This document shows positions 21,985 to 29,403 of a stretch of 64,000 nucleotides of DNA, piece after piece (the first letter of the stretch is position 1; each line of letters opens with the position of its first letter). The DNA is from a virus, in IMG/VR virus record IMGVR_UViG_3300021963_005223, positions 1 to 64,000 of that record. One strand, given 5' to 3'. The translations under genes and the position numbers were made by a program. The notes beneath the pieces are model-generated. The model had not been told where the DNA came from. It was given only the letters and a program-made list of their open reading frames with translations, and searched no databases.

Positions 21985-22775
21985 TGAAATACAAAACGAT
22001 ATTCATAAGTGATGTCCACTTAGGTACTCGTGATTGTCAAGCAAATAAATTAAATAATTTTCTTAAACATAATACTTGCGAAACTTTATATCTTGTAGGA
22101 GATATAATTGATGCTTGGAAAATACAGCAAAATAAGTGGAGATGGAAACAACCACACACTAATGTTGTAAGAAGAATACTTGGTCATGCTAAACGTGGGA
22201 CAAGAGTTGTATATGTAGCAGGAAATCATGATGAATTCTTAAGACCGATGATTCCATATGGATTTTCTTTTGGTCTGATTGAAATAATAAATCAAACAGA
22301 ACATATTGGTATAGATGGAAAACGCTATCTTGTAACTCATGGTGATTTGTTTGATGGCATTACTCGTCTCGCTCCTTGGCTAGCGTTTCTTGGAGATAAA
22401 CTTTATGACTTCGTACTTGAATGGAATTCAAGATTTAATTGGGTTCGTCATAAACTGGGATTTGGTTATTGGAGTCTGAGTAAATATCTAAAACATAAAG
22501 TTAAGAAAGCATCTGACTTTATGTTTCAGTTTGAAAAGAATCTTGCTGGGTATTGCAAGAAACGTGGCTTTGATGGTGTTATATGTGGGCATATCCACCA
22601 CGCAGAAATAAAAGAAATTGATGGCGTCGTTTATATGAACGATGGTGATTGGGTTGAATCTTGTACTGCACTCGTTGAGCATTATGATGGTCGCTGGGAA
22701 ATAGTAACTTGGACCAAGGAGAATGACAATGTGGTTAATGATGTTGATAGCAGTGCACATAAACAACCCGAATGA
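21984..22775 (+). CDS. LpxH-like metallophosphoesterase
   Basis: A 263-residue calcineurin-like enzyme close in plan to the UDP-2,3-diacylglucosamine pyrophosphohydrolase group: SDVHLGTRD (9-17), GDIIDAW (39-45), GNHDEF (75-80), THGDLFD and GHIHHAEI in order. LpxH acts in lipid A synthesis at the inner membrane. Related enzymes exist that cleave other substrates, so the exact reaction is open. Its neighbour is a glycosyltransferase, which hints at a cell-envelope role. Confidence 0.8.
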   Translation: MKYKTIFISDVHLGTRDCQANKLNNFLKHNTCETLYLVGDIIDAWKIQQNKWRWKQPHTNVVRRILGHAKRGTRVVYVAGNHDEFLRPMIPYGFSFGLIEIINQTEHIGIDGKRYLVTHGDLFDGITRLAPWLAFLGDKLYDFVLEWNSRFNWVRHKLGFGYWSLSKYLKHKVKKASDFMFQFEKNLAGYCKKRGFDGVICGHIHHAEIKEIDGVVYMNDGDWVESCTALVEHYDGRWEIVTWTKENDNVVNDVDSSAHKQPE

Positions 22776-22902
22776 CATTCCAGGAAGAATAAATTTACAA
22801 TTTCAAACTCAACAACAGTGTGAACAAACTCTACAAACAATGACTTATTGGTTAAAGTTTGAACAATTTAAGATTGAAGGTAAATGTCAAAAATTAAGTT
22901 AG
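22729..22902 (+). CDS. Small possibly exported protein (57 aa)
   Basis: Starts inside the end of the LpxH-like gene with AAGGAG nine bases upstream. Hydrophobic start (MWLMMLIAV), then a Gln-rich part with two cysteines, a layout similar to the 79-residue protein at 15041. It overlaps the glycosyltransferase gene. Confidence 0.5.
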   Translation: MWLMMLIAVHINNPNDIPGRINLQFQTQQQCEQTLQTMTYWLKFEQFKIEGKCQKLS

Positions 22903-23603
22903 AAGAAAAGATAACAATAGTTGTTCCATGTAAGAATGAAGAAAATTATATTTCTCACTTACTTGACCATCTAAAGAAACAAAACATTGGTAATACTCGC
23001 ATTATTATTGCAGATGCTTCTACGGATAATACAAGAGAAGTTATTGCTAATAATAAAGGTAATTTGAATGTTGAGATTATCGATGGCGGACCAGTTTCTA
23101 TTGCAAAAAATAATGGGGCGAAACTTGCAACTACACCATATATTCTATTCATTGATAGTGATGTAAGATTTTTTAAAGATACAGTTATATTTGACACTAT
23201 TAAAGAATTAGAGTATAATAATCTTGACATGATTGGATTATATGCAAAATGTTACGATGGTGACATTAGAGCACAAATTGGGTTTATGATATTTAATGCT
23301 ATCAATGATATGATGAAACATTGGGTACCATTTGCGGTTGGTGCTTATATGTTAACACGAAGAGATAAATTTGAAGAGTATGGTGGATTCCCTGCTAAAT
23401 ATGGCACTAGCGAAGATTTCTTTTTATCAAAAAAGTATGATGTAAAGAAATTCAAATTAGTCAACCATTATTTTGGACAGGATAGTAGAAGGTTTCATAA
23501 AATGGGATACTTTGGCATGGCTTGGTATCTAATTAAAAACTTTTTTAATAGAAATAATGAAAATTATTGGAATGAAATAGATTATACGAAATATTGGAAA
23601 TGA
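22884..23603 (+). CDS. Family 2 glycosyltransferase
   Basis: A 239-residue GT-A fold enzyme: the N-terminal strand TIVVPCKNEE (11-20), ADASTDNT (43-50), the metal-binding DSD (91-93) and a C-terminal EDFFLSKK region, with a short hydrophobic stretch before the end. It would transfer a sugar from a nucleotide sugar to a lipid, glycan or protein. Together with the LpxH-like gene it may alter the host surface. Its stop overlaps the next ATG. Confidence 0.85.
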   Translation: MSKIKLEEKITIVVPCKNEENYISHLLDHLKKQNIGNTRIIIADASTDNTREVIANNKGNLNVEIIDGGPVSIAKNNGAKLATTPYILFIDSDVRFFKDTVIFDTIKELEYNNLDMIGLYAKCYDGDIRAQIGFMIFNAINDMMKHWVPFAVGAYMLTRRDKFEEYGGFPAKYGTSEDFFLSKKYDVKKFKLVNHYFGQDSRRFHKMGYFGMAWYLIKNFFNRNNENYWNEIDYTKYWK

Positions 23604-24253
23604 AAACATTTATACATCATGAATTTCCCAAACTTGAACGTGATACAAAACCCGATGGTACGAGAGTATATAAAACACCATCGGGTCGAGCCTATCCCTC
23701 CGTCACCACAGTTACGGGACTGCACTCAAAACAATCAATCATGGAGTGGAGAAAGAAAGTCGGAGAAGAAGCAGCAAACAAAATCTCCAACAGAGCAGCC
23801 ACTCGAGGAACAAGAATACATACCCTCTGCGAATCCTATTTGCGTGGAGAGTCTACTGAACCAGATATATTCGATCAAGAAATATATAAAGGGTTAGTTC
23901 CGTATCTCGATAAAATAAATAACATACATGCATTAGAAGATCCACTTTATTCTGACCATTTAGAAGTTGCAGGAACAGTTGATTGTATTGCAGAATATGA
24001 TGGTAAACTTGCAGTTATAGATTTTAAAACTTCTTCGAAAGTTAAACAGCGTGACTGGATTACTGGTTATTTTATGCAAACATCTGCGTATGCTGTTGCA
24101 TTCGAAGAGAGAACTGGGATACCAGTTGGACGTATGGTTATTATAATGGGTGTTGATGACCACGAACCACTTATTTTTGAAGAAAAGAGAGATGATTGGA
24201 TCGGCGAGTTTGTAAAATTGCGACAAGAATACAAACAAATTAAAAATATTTGA
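23600..24253 (+). CDS. PD-(D/E)xK exonuclease (RecB/Cas4-like)
   Basis: A 217-residue nuclease with PSVTTVTG near the N-terminus, GTRIHTLCE, GTVDCIAEYDG and VIDFKTS: the GxxD...DxK arrangement of RecB-family exonucleases, with the later QTSAYAVAFEE that carries the usual QxxxY. A TTG six bases upstream is possible, but the ATG overlapping the previous stop (ATGA) is preferred. It probably acts in DNA repair or recombination. Confidence 0.82.
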   Translation: MKTFIHHEFPKLERDTKPDGTRVYKTPSGRAYPSVTTVTGLHSKQSIMEWRKKVGEEAANKISNRAATRGTRIHTLCESYLRGESTEPDIFDQEIYKGLVPYLDKINNIHALEDPLYSDHLEVAGTVDCIAEYDGKLAVIDFKTSSKVKQRDWITGYFMQTSAYAVAFEERTGIPVGRMVIIMGVDDHEPLIFEEKRDDWIGEFVKLRQEYKQIKNI

Positions 24254-24278
24254 CAAATATGAGAAAGTAGGGTATAAT
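24250..24278 (+). promoter_or_regulatory. Consensus sigma70 promoter upstream of the tmRNA
   Basis: A perfect TTGACA, 17 bases, TATAAT. Transcription would start near 24285 and run into the permuted tmRNA. The -10 box overlaps the ATG of the small gene at 24277. Confidence 0.82.
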
Positions 24279-24429
24279 GTTATTAAATGCTGAAATCGCA
24301 CCTAATATAATTATATTAGAAGAACGTAAACTTCCTGAAGGTTGGAAAGAAGGAGATATGTTTAAAGTTATTATTGGTGCGAATGGACAAGTTACACTAA
24401 TCAAGTCAACGCAAGATGGTGTAATGTAA
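24277..24429 (+). CDS. Small AbrB-like peptide (50 aa), doubtful
   Basis: An open frame whose ATG overlaps the TATAAT, so it could not be translated in full from that promoter. An internal ATG at 24358 has AGGAG only two bases away. The segment LPEGWKEGDMF with a following strand resembles the AbrB-like protein at 17833. It may be a real small gene read from upstream or part of the tmRNA leader. Confidence 0.4.
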   Translation: MLLNAEIAPNIIILEERKLPEGWKEGDMFKVIIGANGQVTLIKSTQDGVM

Positions 24430-24492
24430 GAATTGCTGTATGAAGCAATGAGAAAGGTGTTCTGGACGTGGGTTCGACTCCCACCACCTCCA
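24430..24492 (+). ncRNA. ssrA: Permuted tmRNA, acceptor piece
   Basis: The T arm GTGGG-TTCGACT-CCCAC (24468-24484) is followed by CACCTCC and discriminator A. CACCTCC pairs over 7 bp with GGGGGTG at 24553-24559, which lies downstream, so the tRNA-like domain is made of two pieces in swapped order. The conserved GGACG-GGGTTCGACTCCC signature fits tmRNA. CCA is only half encoded (CC, then T), so CCA must be completed after processing. The exact 5' end is uncertain. Confidence 0.85.
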
Positions 24493-24552
24493 CCTGAACA
24501 TATTCCGAACCGAGTTATCGGTAGCAAAGCGAAACGCTGAGTATGTTCAGGT
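24493..24552 (+). other. tmRNA intervening segment, removed in maturation
   Basis: Loop between the two tmRNA pieces, closed by CACCTGAACATA (24491-24502) with TATGTTCAGGTG (24542-24553), a perfect 12-bp inverted repeat. In permuted tmRNAs this segment is cut out to leave a two-piece RNA. Confidence 0.75.
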
Positions 24553-24810
24553 GGGGGTGCCATGGTTTCGACAGGGCAATGAGTAACAGAGTGGACAGCA
24601 CGACACAGAGAGTCGTAAAAAGTAAAAAACGTAAACGCAAACGACGCACAGTTCGCATTAGCAGCCTAAACACTGCTTAGGGTTTCGGTAGGTTTCCTCG
24701 TAACAGAATAACCTACCACGAATTAGTGAAGTCTTTGCTCATAATTGGCAACCGATATCCTTGATATCTTGTACCAAGAAAAGTGACGACATTAATGTGC
24801 AGTAAATCAT
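24553..24810 (+). ncRNA. ssrA: Permuted tmRNA, coding piece (tag ANDAQFALAA)
   Basis: Begins with the acceptor strand GGGGGTG and the tRNA-like block ATGGTTTCGACAGGG, as in tmRNA 5' ends. The tag frame runs 24637-24669 and encodes ANDAQFALAA then TAA, with the resume codon GCA in the usual GCAAACGAC setting. The LAA ending is the degradation signal read by ClpXP. Downstream inverted repeats can form pseudoknots. tmRNA rescues stalled ribosomes and tags the unfinished protein. The 3' boundary is approximate. Confidence 0.88.
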
Positions 24811-24832
24811 TAACTTTTATTAAGGAACTATC

Positions 24833-25045
24833 ATGAAATCAATTATCGCATTAGTAATGTTGGCATTTGCAACTGTTTCGTTTGCAGCTGAACCTGCAAA
24901 GAAGCCAGAAGCAAAGAAAGAAGAAACAAACTGCGTAACTAAGGACAAACAAGGTAAATGTCCTCCAGCACCTAAGTCTGAGAAACCTACTCCTAAGAAA
25001 GTAGAGAAGAAAGACGACAAGACAGCTGATGCAGCAAAAAAGTAA
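24833..25045 (+). CDS. Exported Lys/Pro-rich protein (70 aa)
   Basis: ATG after TAAGGA. A clear signal peptide (cut after FAA or SFA near residue 18-19), then a low-complexity tail of Lys, Glu, Pro and Ala with two cysteines (near 34 and 43). It would be a small charged periplasmic protein. No lipobox is seen. It lies 20-30 bases past the tmRNA. Function unknown. Confidence 0.65.
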   Translation: MKSIIALVMLAFATVSFAAEPAKKPEAKKEETNCVTKDKQGKCPPAPKSEKPTPKKVEKKDDKTADAAKK

Positions 25046-25048
25046 TAC

Positions 25049-25055
25049 CTAAATA
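25049..25055 (+). promoter_or_regulatory. Possible late promoter box CTAAATA
   Basis: CTAAATA in the gap 74 bases before the 89-residue gene; the leader has AAAGGAG before that ATG. Short enough to occur by chance. Confidence 0.4.
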
Positions 25056-25128
25056 ATAGACAGTGGGTTGATGGATCCCAATAAAACCATCATTACACAC
25101 AACTCATAAACACACAAAGGAGTAAAAC

Positions 25129-25398
25129 ATGAGTAATATGACCCCGTTCGAGATTCGCCTAGAACTTTTAAAAATGGCGAAAGACATGCTTAATGACGAA
25201 TATTATGGTAAGCGTGAACAAATTAGCAACGACTGGCATGTAAAAGTCGACTCTGCTAAAATCAATGGTGGAACTATTCCAGAACATCCTGGGTTTCCAT
25301 CTTATCCAAGTGAAGCCGATATTATTGCGAAAGCAACTGCTCTCAATGGTTTCGTTTCAAACATCCCAGTAGATACAAAGACTAAGAAGTCCACCTGA
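25129..25398 (+). CDS. Conserved T4-like phage protein (89 aa)
   Basis: ATG after AAAGGAG. The start MTPFEIRLELLKMAKDML and the middle segment with HPGFPSYPSEADIIAKA resemble a family I recall from aquatic T4-like phages. Helical N-terminus. Function unknown. Confidence 0.65.
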   Translation: MSNMTPFEIRLELLKMAKDMLNDEYYGKREQISNDWHVKVDSAKINGGTIPEHPGFPSYPSEADIIAKATALNGFVSNIPVDTKTKKST

Positions 25399-25452
25399 TA
25401 GGGATTGGAGTGTGCAGTCACATGCACACTCTTTAACTTACTAAGGAGATTT

Positions 25453-25953
25453 ATGAAATTAATCCGAGTAACATTCATTTCAATAGCAGTAATGATAGCT
25501 GTTACAGCAGCTGTTACGTTTTATGATAAGGGTTATACAATACTCGATATCAAATATGGTCAGTTGACCAGTGATGCCAGAAAACAGGTAGACTGTTTGG
25601 CTGAAAACATTTATTATGAAGCAGGATATGAGCCACGTGATGGCCAAGTTGCTGTTGCCATGGTCACATTAAATCGTGTACAGGATCCAAGATTCCCAAA
25701 AGACATTTGCGGAGTTGTAAAACAAAAAACACAAAGTACTTGTCAGTTCTCTTGGTTTTGTGAGCCAAGAAAATACATAAACCAAAATGTTTATAAAGAT
25801 AATTTAGAAGTTGCGTTGTATGTATACGCAAACTATGAAAATTTGCCAGACAACACTAATGGCGCAAAGTTTTACCATGCCGACTACGTTAACCCTAAAT
25901 GGAAGTTGGAGAAAACTACTAAAATCGGTAGACACATTTTTTACAGGGATTAA
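25453..25953 (+). CDS. SleB/CwlJ-type cell wall hydrolase
   Basis: A 166-residue protein. The ATG after AAGGAGA is chosen over an upstream in-frame start. One N-terminal hydrophobic span (about 7-25) acts as signal anchor. The hydrolase-2 core follows: CLAENIYYEAGYEP with the catalytic glutamate, QVAVAMVTLNRV, and a CQFSWFC segment near the middle. It probably cuts peptidoglycan from the periplasmic side, adding to the GH19 endolysin. Confidence 0.82.
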   Translation: MKLIRVTFISIAVMIAVTAAVTFYDKGYTILDIKYGQLTSDARKQVDCLAENIYYEAGYEPRDGQVAVAMVTLNRVQDPRFPKDICGVVKQKTQSTCQFSWFCEPRKYINQNVYKDNLEVALYVYANYENLPDNTNGAKFYHADYVNPKWKLEKTTKIGRHIFYRD

Positions 25954-25964
25954 AGGTGATTGAT

Positions 25965-26522
25965 ATGATGCAAAAATTAAATTTACAGGTAAAAGAAGAA
26001 CATTCACGCCATTCGTTTTTCTTGCTGATGGAAGAAGTTACATTGGCAACTTGTAAACAAGCAGTTGAGTGGATATTTGAAAATAATTTCCAAGAAGATC
26101 GTGCCGATTTATTGAACATGGTTATCACTTCTCCAGGTGGTGACTTGAATGCAGCTTTTGCATTAGTTGATACTATGCGTGGTTCAGCTATCCCAATTAG
26201 AACAATCGGACTTGGTCAGATTGCTTCAGCTGGACTAATGATTTTTATTGCTGGTGAAAAAGGAAACCGAATCCTTACACCAAATACATCTATTCTTTCG
26301 CATCAATATTCGTGGGGTGCGTTTGGTAAAGAACATGAGTTATTTGCGACAGTGAAAGAATTTGATTTGACCACGAAACGTATGATTAGTCATTATAAAA
26401 AATGTACTGGATTATCTGAGAAAAAGATTCGTGAGGTTCTATTACCACCACAAGATATGTGGTTATCAGCAACCGAAGCAAAAGAGTTAGGATTGTGCGA
26501 TGCAGTTAAAGACATTAATTAA
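25965..26522 (+). CDS. ClpP-like serine protease
   Basis: About 185 residues with the ClpP/crotonase fold. The catalytic serine is in IASAGLM (S88) and the histidine in LSHQYS (H113), with the substrate-strand loop SPGGDLNAAF before them. The ATG eight bases after AAAGG is preferred over an in-frame GTG. Phage ClpP-like proteases often act in head maturation or protein turnover; no prohead core gene is adjacent, so the target is unknown. Its end overlaps the next gene. Confidence 0.82.
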   Translation: MMQKLNLQVKEEHSRHSFFLLMEEVTLATCKQAVEWIFENNFQEDRADLLNMVITSPGGDLNAAFALVDTMRGSAIPIRTIGLGQIASAGLMIFIAGEKGNRILTPNTSILSHQYSWGAFGKEHELFATVKEFDLTTKRMISHYKKCTGLSEKKIREVLLPPQDMWLSATEAKELGLCDAVKDIN

Positions 26523-26691
26523 CTATTTAAAATACTCAGGAGTATGGGTTAACTTTGCTCTAAATCCATGTCATTGGTCATTTAGATCAGAGTTCATGCA
26601 CCCTGATGATTTAAATCCAAAAATGAAAGGTATATACTTGGTTTGTGGGTTTATTTCTGTCAGGATTATTATTGATGATGGAAGTTGGTAA
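26500..26691 (+). CDS. Hypothetical protein (63 aa)
   Basis: Overlaps the ClpP-like gene by 23 bases. The segment GVWVNFALNPCHWSF is hydrophobic and Trp-rich, and the C-terminus ends IIIDDGSW. It may be membrane-associated. Function unknown. Confidence 0.55.
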   Translation: MQLKTLINYLKYSGVWVNFALNPCHWSFRSEFMHPDDLNPKMKGIYLVCGFISVRIIIDDGSW

Positions 26692-26702
26692 AGGGAGAAA
26701 AT

Positions 26703-26951
26703 ATGCCAGAATTAACTAACAACAAAGACAAACTTGGATTTATTATTGGTGCAACGCTAATTATAATTACAGGAATTATTTGTTTAACGTTTTACAATTA
26801 TTATCAAACATTGGCGATTAAGTCGAACATCGAATCTGCTATCGTTAAAGGAATTGACCCTGTAGCAGTAAAATGCGCATATTCCAGTGGCGACGTTATG
26901 TGCGTAGCCTATGCAGTGGCTCACGGACAGGGAAATACTCCTAAAAAATAA
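26703..26951 (+). CDS. Small membrane protein (82 aa)
   Basis: ATG after AGGGAGA. A single hydrophobic span (about 15-36), then a soluble C-terminal part with two cysteines (CAYSSGDVMC) that could form a disulfide in the periplasm. Last gene before a terminator. Confidence 0.6.
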   Translation: MPELTNNKDKLGFIIGATLIIITGIICLTFYNYYQTLAIKSNIESAIVKGIDPVAVKCAYSSGDVMCVAYAVAHGQGNTPKK

Positions 26952-26974
26952 CCCTACAGGTTAAGGGGTTATCT

Positions 26975-27001
26975 AACTCGTTGATTTTATACGAGTTTTT
27001 T
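26975..27001 (+). terminator. Rho-independent terminator
   Basis: A 7-bp stem AACTCGT/ACGAGTT with a 9-base loop, then TTTTT. Its loop and layout match the terminator at 12662. Confidence 0.78.
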
Positions 27002-27007
27002 AGGGGG

Positions 27008-27036
27008 TTTACAATAAATCAGTTTCGGTGTATAAT
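27008..27036 (+). promoter_or_regulatory. sigma70-type promoter
   Basis: TTTACA, 17 bases, TATAAT, then AGTCTT and ATGATG as at 12733. A short frame MMIEKELL starts at the expected mRNA 5' end and stops in an ATGA overlap with the next gene. Confidence 0.8.
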
Positions 27037-27065
27037 AGTCTTATGATGATTGAAAAGGAACTGTT

Positions 27066-27275
27066 ATGAAATATCGTGTTATTGTAAATGGTGTATCTTT
27101 TTATACTACTGGTGCTGCTATCAAACGTGGTGTTGGTGATAATGTTTCAGTGAATACTGTTGTGAGACAATTGTTCGAAAATATGTTCAACGCAATTGGC
27201 ATCGCTTCTACAATGACAGTATACGACCATAAAATGGACCGAGTGAAGTATGACGTCCAAATATCTAAAGTTTAA
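27066..27275 (+). CDS. Hypothetical protein (69 aa)
   Basis: ATG after AAAAGGA. The start is coupled by ATGA to the eight-codon leader frame above. Beta-rich small protein, not recognised. Confidence 0.55.
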   Translation: MKYRVIVNGVSFYTTGAAIKRGVGDNVSVNTVVRQLFENMFNAIGIASTMTVYDHKMDRVKYDVQISKV

Positions 27276-27276
27276 C

Positions 27277-27305
27277 TTTACATTAATTCAATACTCGGGT
27301 ATAAT
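27277..27305 (+). promoter_or_regulatory. sigma70-type promoter, leaderless layout
   Basis: TTTACA, 17 bases, TATAAT, then TATATT and ATG, almost identical to the promoter at 16291. Confidence 0.8.
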
Positions 27306-27311
27306 TATATT

Positions 27312-27662
27312 ATGATTCTTATTCACACTGGTCTTGGTCGATCCAAGAAACGTAAGCCAAATGCAAAGCAACGTGAGTTGCAAGCATCATGGGAAGCCAT
27401 GATAAAGAAGTATGCCACAAAGAAGGTTGCTCCAAGAAAAGAGCAATCACTCAGTGACGTATACTCACTCGGTACACCTGCTTGTCGTGAGACACCTAAG
27501 ATTCCGAGTCTTCCATTTACTGCTGGTCCATGCACCAAAGCACCTGACAAGGTGTATACTGGTACTGCGATCAAAGGTATTGGTACTATGCATAAGTCAA
27601 ATGCTGTTCCTATCTTTTCAGATCAGGAAGCGATTGACATTGCTAAAATGAGGAGAGGTTGA
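27312..27662 (+). CDS. Conserved phage protein (116 aa), probably leaderless
   Basis: The ATG is six bases after TATAAT. The C-terminal part with YTGTAIKGIGTMHKSNAVPIF and ending EAIDIAKMRRG resembles a protein I recall from many T4-like and other phages. Basic N-terminus. Function unknown. Confidence 0.7.
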   Translation: MILIHTGLGRSKKRKPNAKQRELQASWEAMIKKYATKKVAPRKEQSLSDVYSLGTPACRETPKIPSLPFTAGPCTKAPDKVYTGTAIKGIGTMHKSNAVPIFSDQEAIDIAKMRRG

Positions 27663-27898
27663 TGGACAAAAAGATCTTAATGAAGATTCGTTTAAAGCAA
27701 GATGGAACGTGGGAACATGTTTATAACGATGGTTCTACGGATCAAGAGTTTTATGAATTGAACATTGTAGAACTTGCTCGCATTCAACGTGAAAAACTCT
27801 TTAATCAATCGCAAGACTATCTAGAACAAGCAGTAGAGTTGTCTGGATATAAAGATGCGAAAGAAGTTATTGCTCATATACAACGAAAGACTAAATAA
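27662..27898 (+). CDS. Hypothetical protein (78 aa)
   Basis: ATG preceded by GAGAGG; a TTG three bases earlier is possible. Helical, charged, no motif. Overlaps the next ATG by one base (TAATG). Confidence 0.55.
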   Translation: MDKKILMKIRLKQDGTWEHVYNDGSTDQEFYELNIVELARIQREKLFNQSQDYLEQAVELSGYKDAKEVIAHIQRKTK

Positions 27899-28170
27899 TG
27901 AACGCTAAATTGAATAAAATTGTATCCGCAAGTCATGCAGGTGATGTTAAGGATGTTCAAGATCTTTACATTAGCCTATTGAATGACAAAATGAAACTTG
28001 ACAAATTTTTTAGTATGTATCTGGATAAATTCGGTAACAAAATGGATCCCGAAAAAACTGATACTAATATCTGGAAACTTTATAATCTTAAATCGAAAGA
28101 ATATTCGGAACTTAATCATGCTATTAGAACAGCCAGTTATTACCTCAATAAACACGCTAAGAATGTTTAA
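27898..28170 (+). CDS. Hypothetical protein upstream of gp33 (90 aa)
   Basis: All-helical, basic. It lies where T4 has dsbA, upstream of the 33-59-32 block, but no clear sequence similarity supports that name. Confidence 0.55.
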   Translation: MNAKLNKIVSASHAGDVKDVQDLYISLLNDKMKLDKFFSMYLDKFGNKMDPEKTDTNIWKLYNLKSKEYSELNHAIRTASYYLNKHAKNV

Positions 28171-28378
28171 AACTTCAAACGAATTTTCTCTTTACATTGA
28201 ACAAGTTGTCAATGAAAAACGCATCACGCACATGGATGCTATTCTTGAATATTGTAAAGAGAACTATCTTGAGCCACAGGATATTGCTAAGTTAGTCAAT
28301 AAATCCTTAAAAGAAAAGGTGGCTCTTAATATGCAAGAGTTAAATTATCTCCCTAAGAAAGCACAACTGGATGTTTAA
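28163..28378 (+). CDS. gp33: gp33-like late transcription coactivator
   Basis: A 71-residue protein. EFSLYIEQVVNEKRITHMDAILEYC and the LVNKSLKEKV...LNYLP part match gp33 of T4-like phages, which links the sliding clamp to host RNA polymerase at late promoters. A longer frame exists, but this ATG overlaps the previous stop in the usual way. The order 33-59-32 matches T4. Confidence 0.75.
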   Translation: MFKTSNEFSLYIEQVVNEKRITHMDAILEYCKENYLEPQDIAKLVNKSLKEKVALNMQELNYLPKKAQLDV

Positions 28379-28559
28379 GTATTTCTGGTTAGTTATACCA
28401 GCAGTTGCATATGTAATTATGATAGGGTCGCTTTTTTATGTTCTCGCAAAACAAGAAAACAGAACTATTCGATATGATTGTACTTGGGTAGAGATCTCTC
28501 CAGATATTCCACCTAAAGTAAAAGAAGAATGTAGGAAGAAACTAAGTGGACGGATTTAA
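28371..28559 (+). CDS. Small membrane protein (62 aa)
   Basis: Inserted between 33 and 59. One hydrophobic span (about 5-27) and a short periplasmic-type tail with two cysteines. Overlaps both neighbours. Function unknown. Confidence 0.55.
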   Translation: MFKYFWLVIPAVAYVIMIGSLFYVLAKQENRTIRYDCTWVEISPDIPPKVKEECRKKLSGRI

Positions 28560-29160
28560 AGCGTATAAGTATTACATAGCTGTCAAACTCCATTTCACCA
28601 AAGACAATTTCGATGTATTTAAAAATCGTGGTAACCTAAAGGGAACACGTGATGCATTTAATGCAAGGAACGATCGTTTAATGTTCGAGAAACTTGCAAG
28701 GAAATATCCTGTTGATAAGGATTTGATACAATATTATGTGGCTACCTTTGCTTATGGTAGTGATACAGCAGTTTATTCTATGGAAGAAGCAGAAAGTAAT
28801 TTGATTGAGTGGAATCGCAGAAAGCAAAGTATCACTAAAATTTTCTCTGATGATTGCAATAAAATTTTATTGGATGCTTGCAAGAATAAATTTAAAGAAG
28901 ATTTTATTTTTAACTTGACAAATAAAGGTTATTGTAGTATACTTAAATTATTCCTTGGTAATCAGATAACACTTGAAACAGTCAGAATTATTGATGACTT
29001 TCATCCTATGATTGATACTTGGAAAACTAACTCGTCAATGATATTACTTTGGGAAAACGATATACGTAGAATTGAAAAATCTAAAGGTTTCGTGAAATAC
29101 GATAAGATTAAAATTCAAAAAGTTTTTAATAGTTTCTTGGAAGAAGTTAAAGAGTTATAA
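28546..29160 (+). CDS. gp59: gp59-like helicase loader
   Basis: A 204-residue all-helical protein read from GTG. The N-terminal FKAYKYYIAVKLHFT and YDVFKNRG-type segment matches gp59, which loads the gp41 helicase on gp32-coated forks. It lies directly upstream of gp32, as in T4. Confidence 0.82.
   Translation: MDGFKAYKYYIAVKLHFTKDNFDVFKNRGNLKGTRDAFNARNDRLMFEKLARKYPVDKDLIQYYVATFAYGSDTAVYSMEEAESNLIEWNRRKQSITKIFSDDCNKILLDACKNKFKEDFIFNLTNKGYCSILKLFLGNQITLETVRIIDDFHPMIDTWKTNSSMILLWENDIRRIEKSKGFVKYDKIKIQKVFNSFLEEVKEL
28915..28943 (+). promoter_or_regulatory. sigma70-type promoter inside gp59
   Basis: TTGACA, 17 bases, TATACT, within the gp59 coding region. It could give extra early transcription of gp32, a protein needed in large amounts. 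Confidence 0.6.
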
Positions 29161-29161
29161 A

Positions 29162-29386
29162 ATGGGCAAGACTTGGAATAATCATTCGAAGAAATTCGAT
29201 GATGAGCAAGCCAGTAAGCGATCTGGTAAACATGCTAAACATTCTAATAATAAAAAGAGTGGAGGTATGAAAACGCTAAATAGTTATGTTGAAGAAGATT
29301 ATGATGATCCTTTCGAGGATACACTTGAAATTCATGATGAGATTTTTATACAACATAATACTAATACAAACGACGATACTCCGTAA
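29162..29386 (+). CDS. Hypothetical protein between gp59 and gp32 (74 aa)
   Basis: A Lys/Asn/His-rich N-terminal half and an acidic C-terminal half. A CTAAATA box lies inside the gene at 29276. Not recognised. Confidence 0.55.
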   Translation: MGKTWNNHSKKFDDEQASKRSGKHAKHSNNKKSGGMKTLNSYVEEDYDDPFEDTLEIHDEIFIQHNTNTNDDTP

Positions 29387-29403
29387 ATACGAAAGGAAAT
29401 ACT

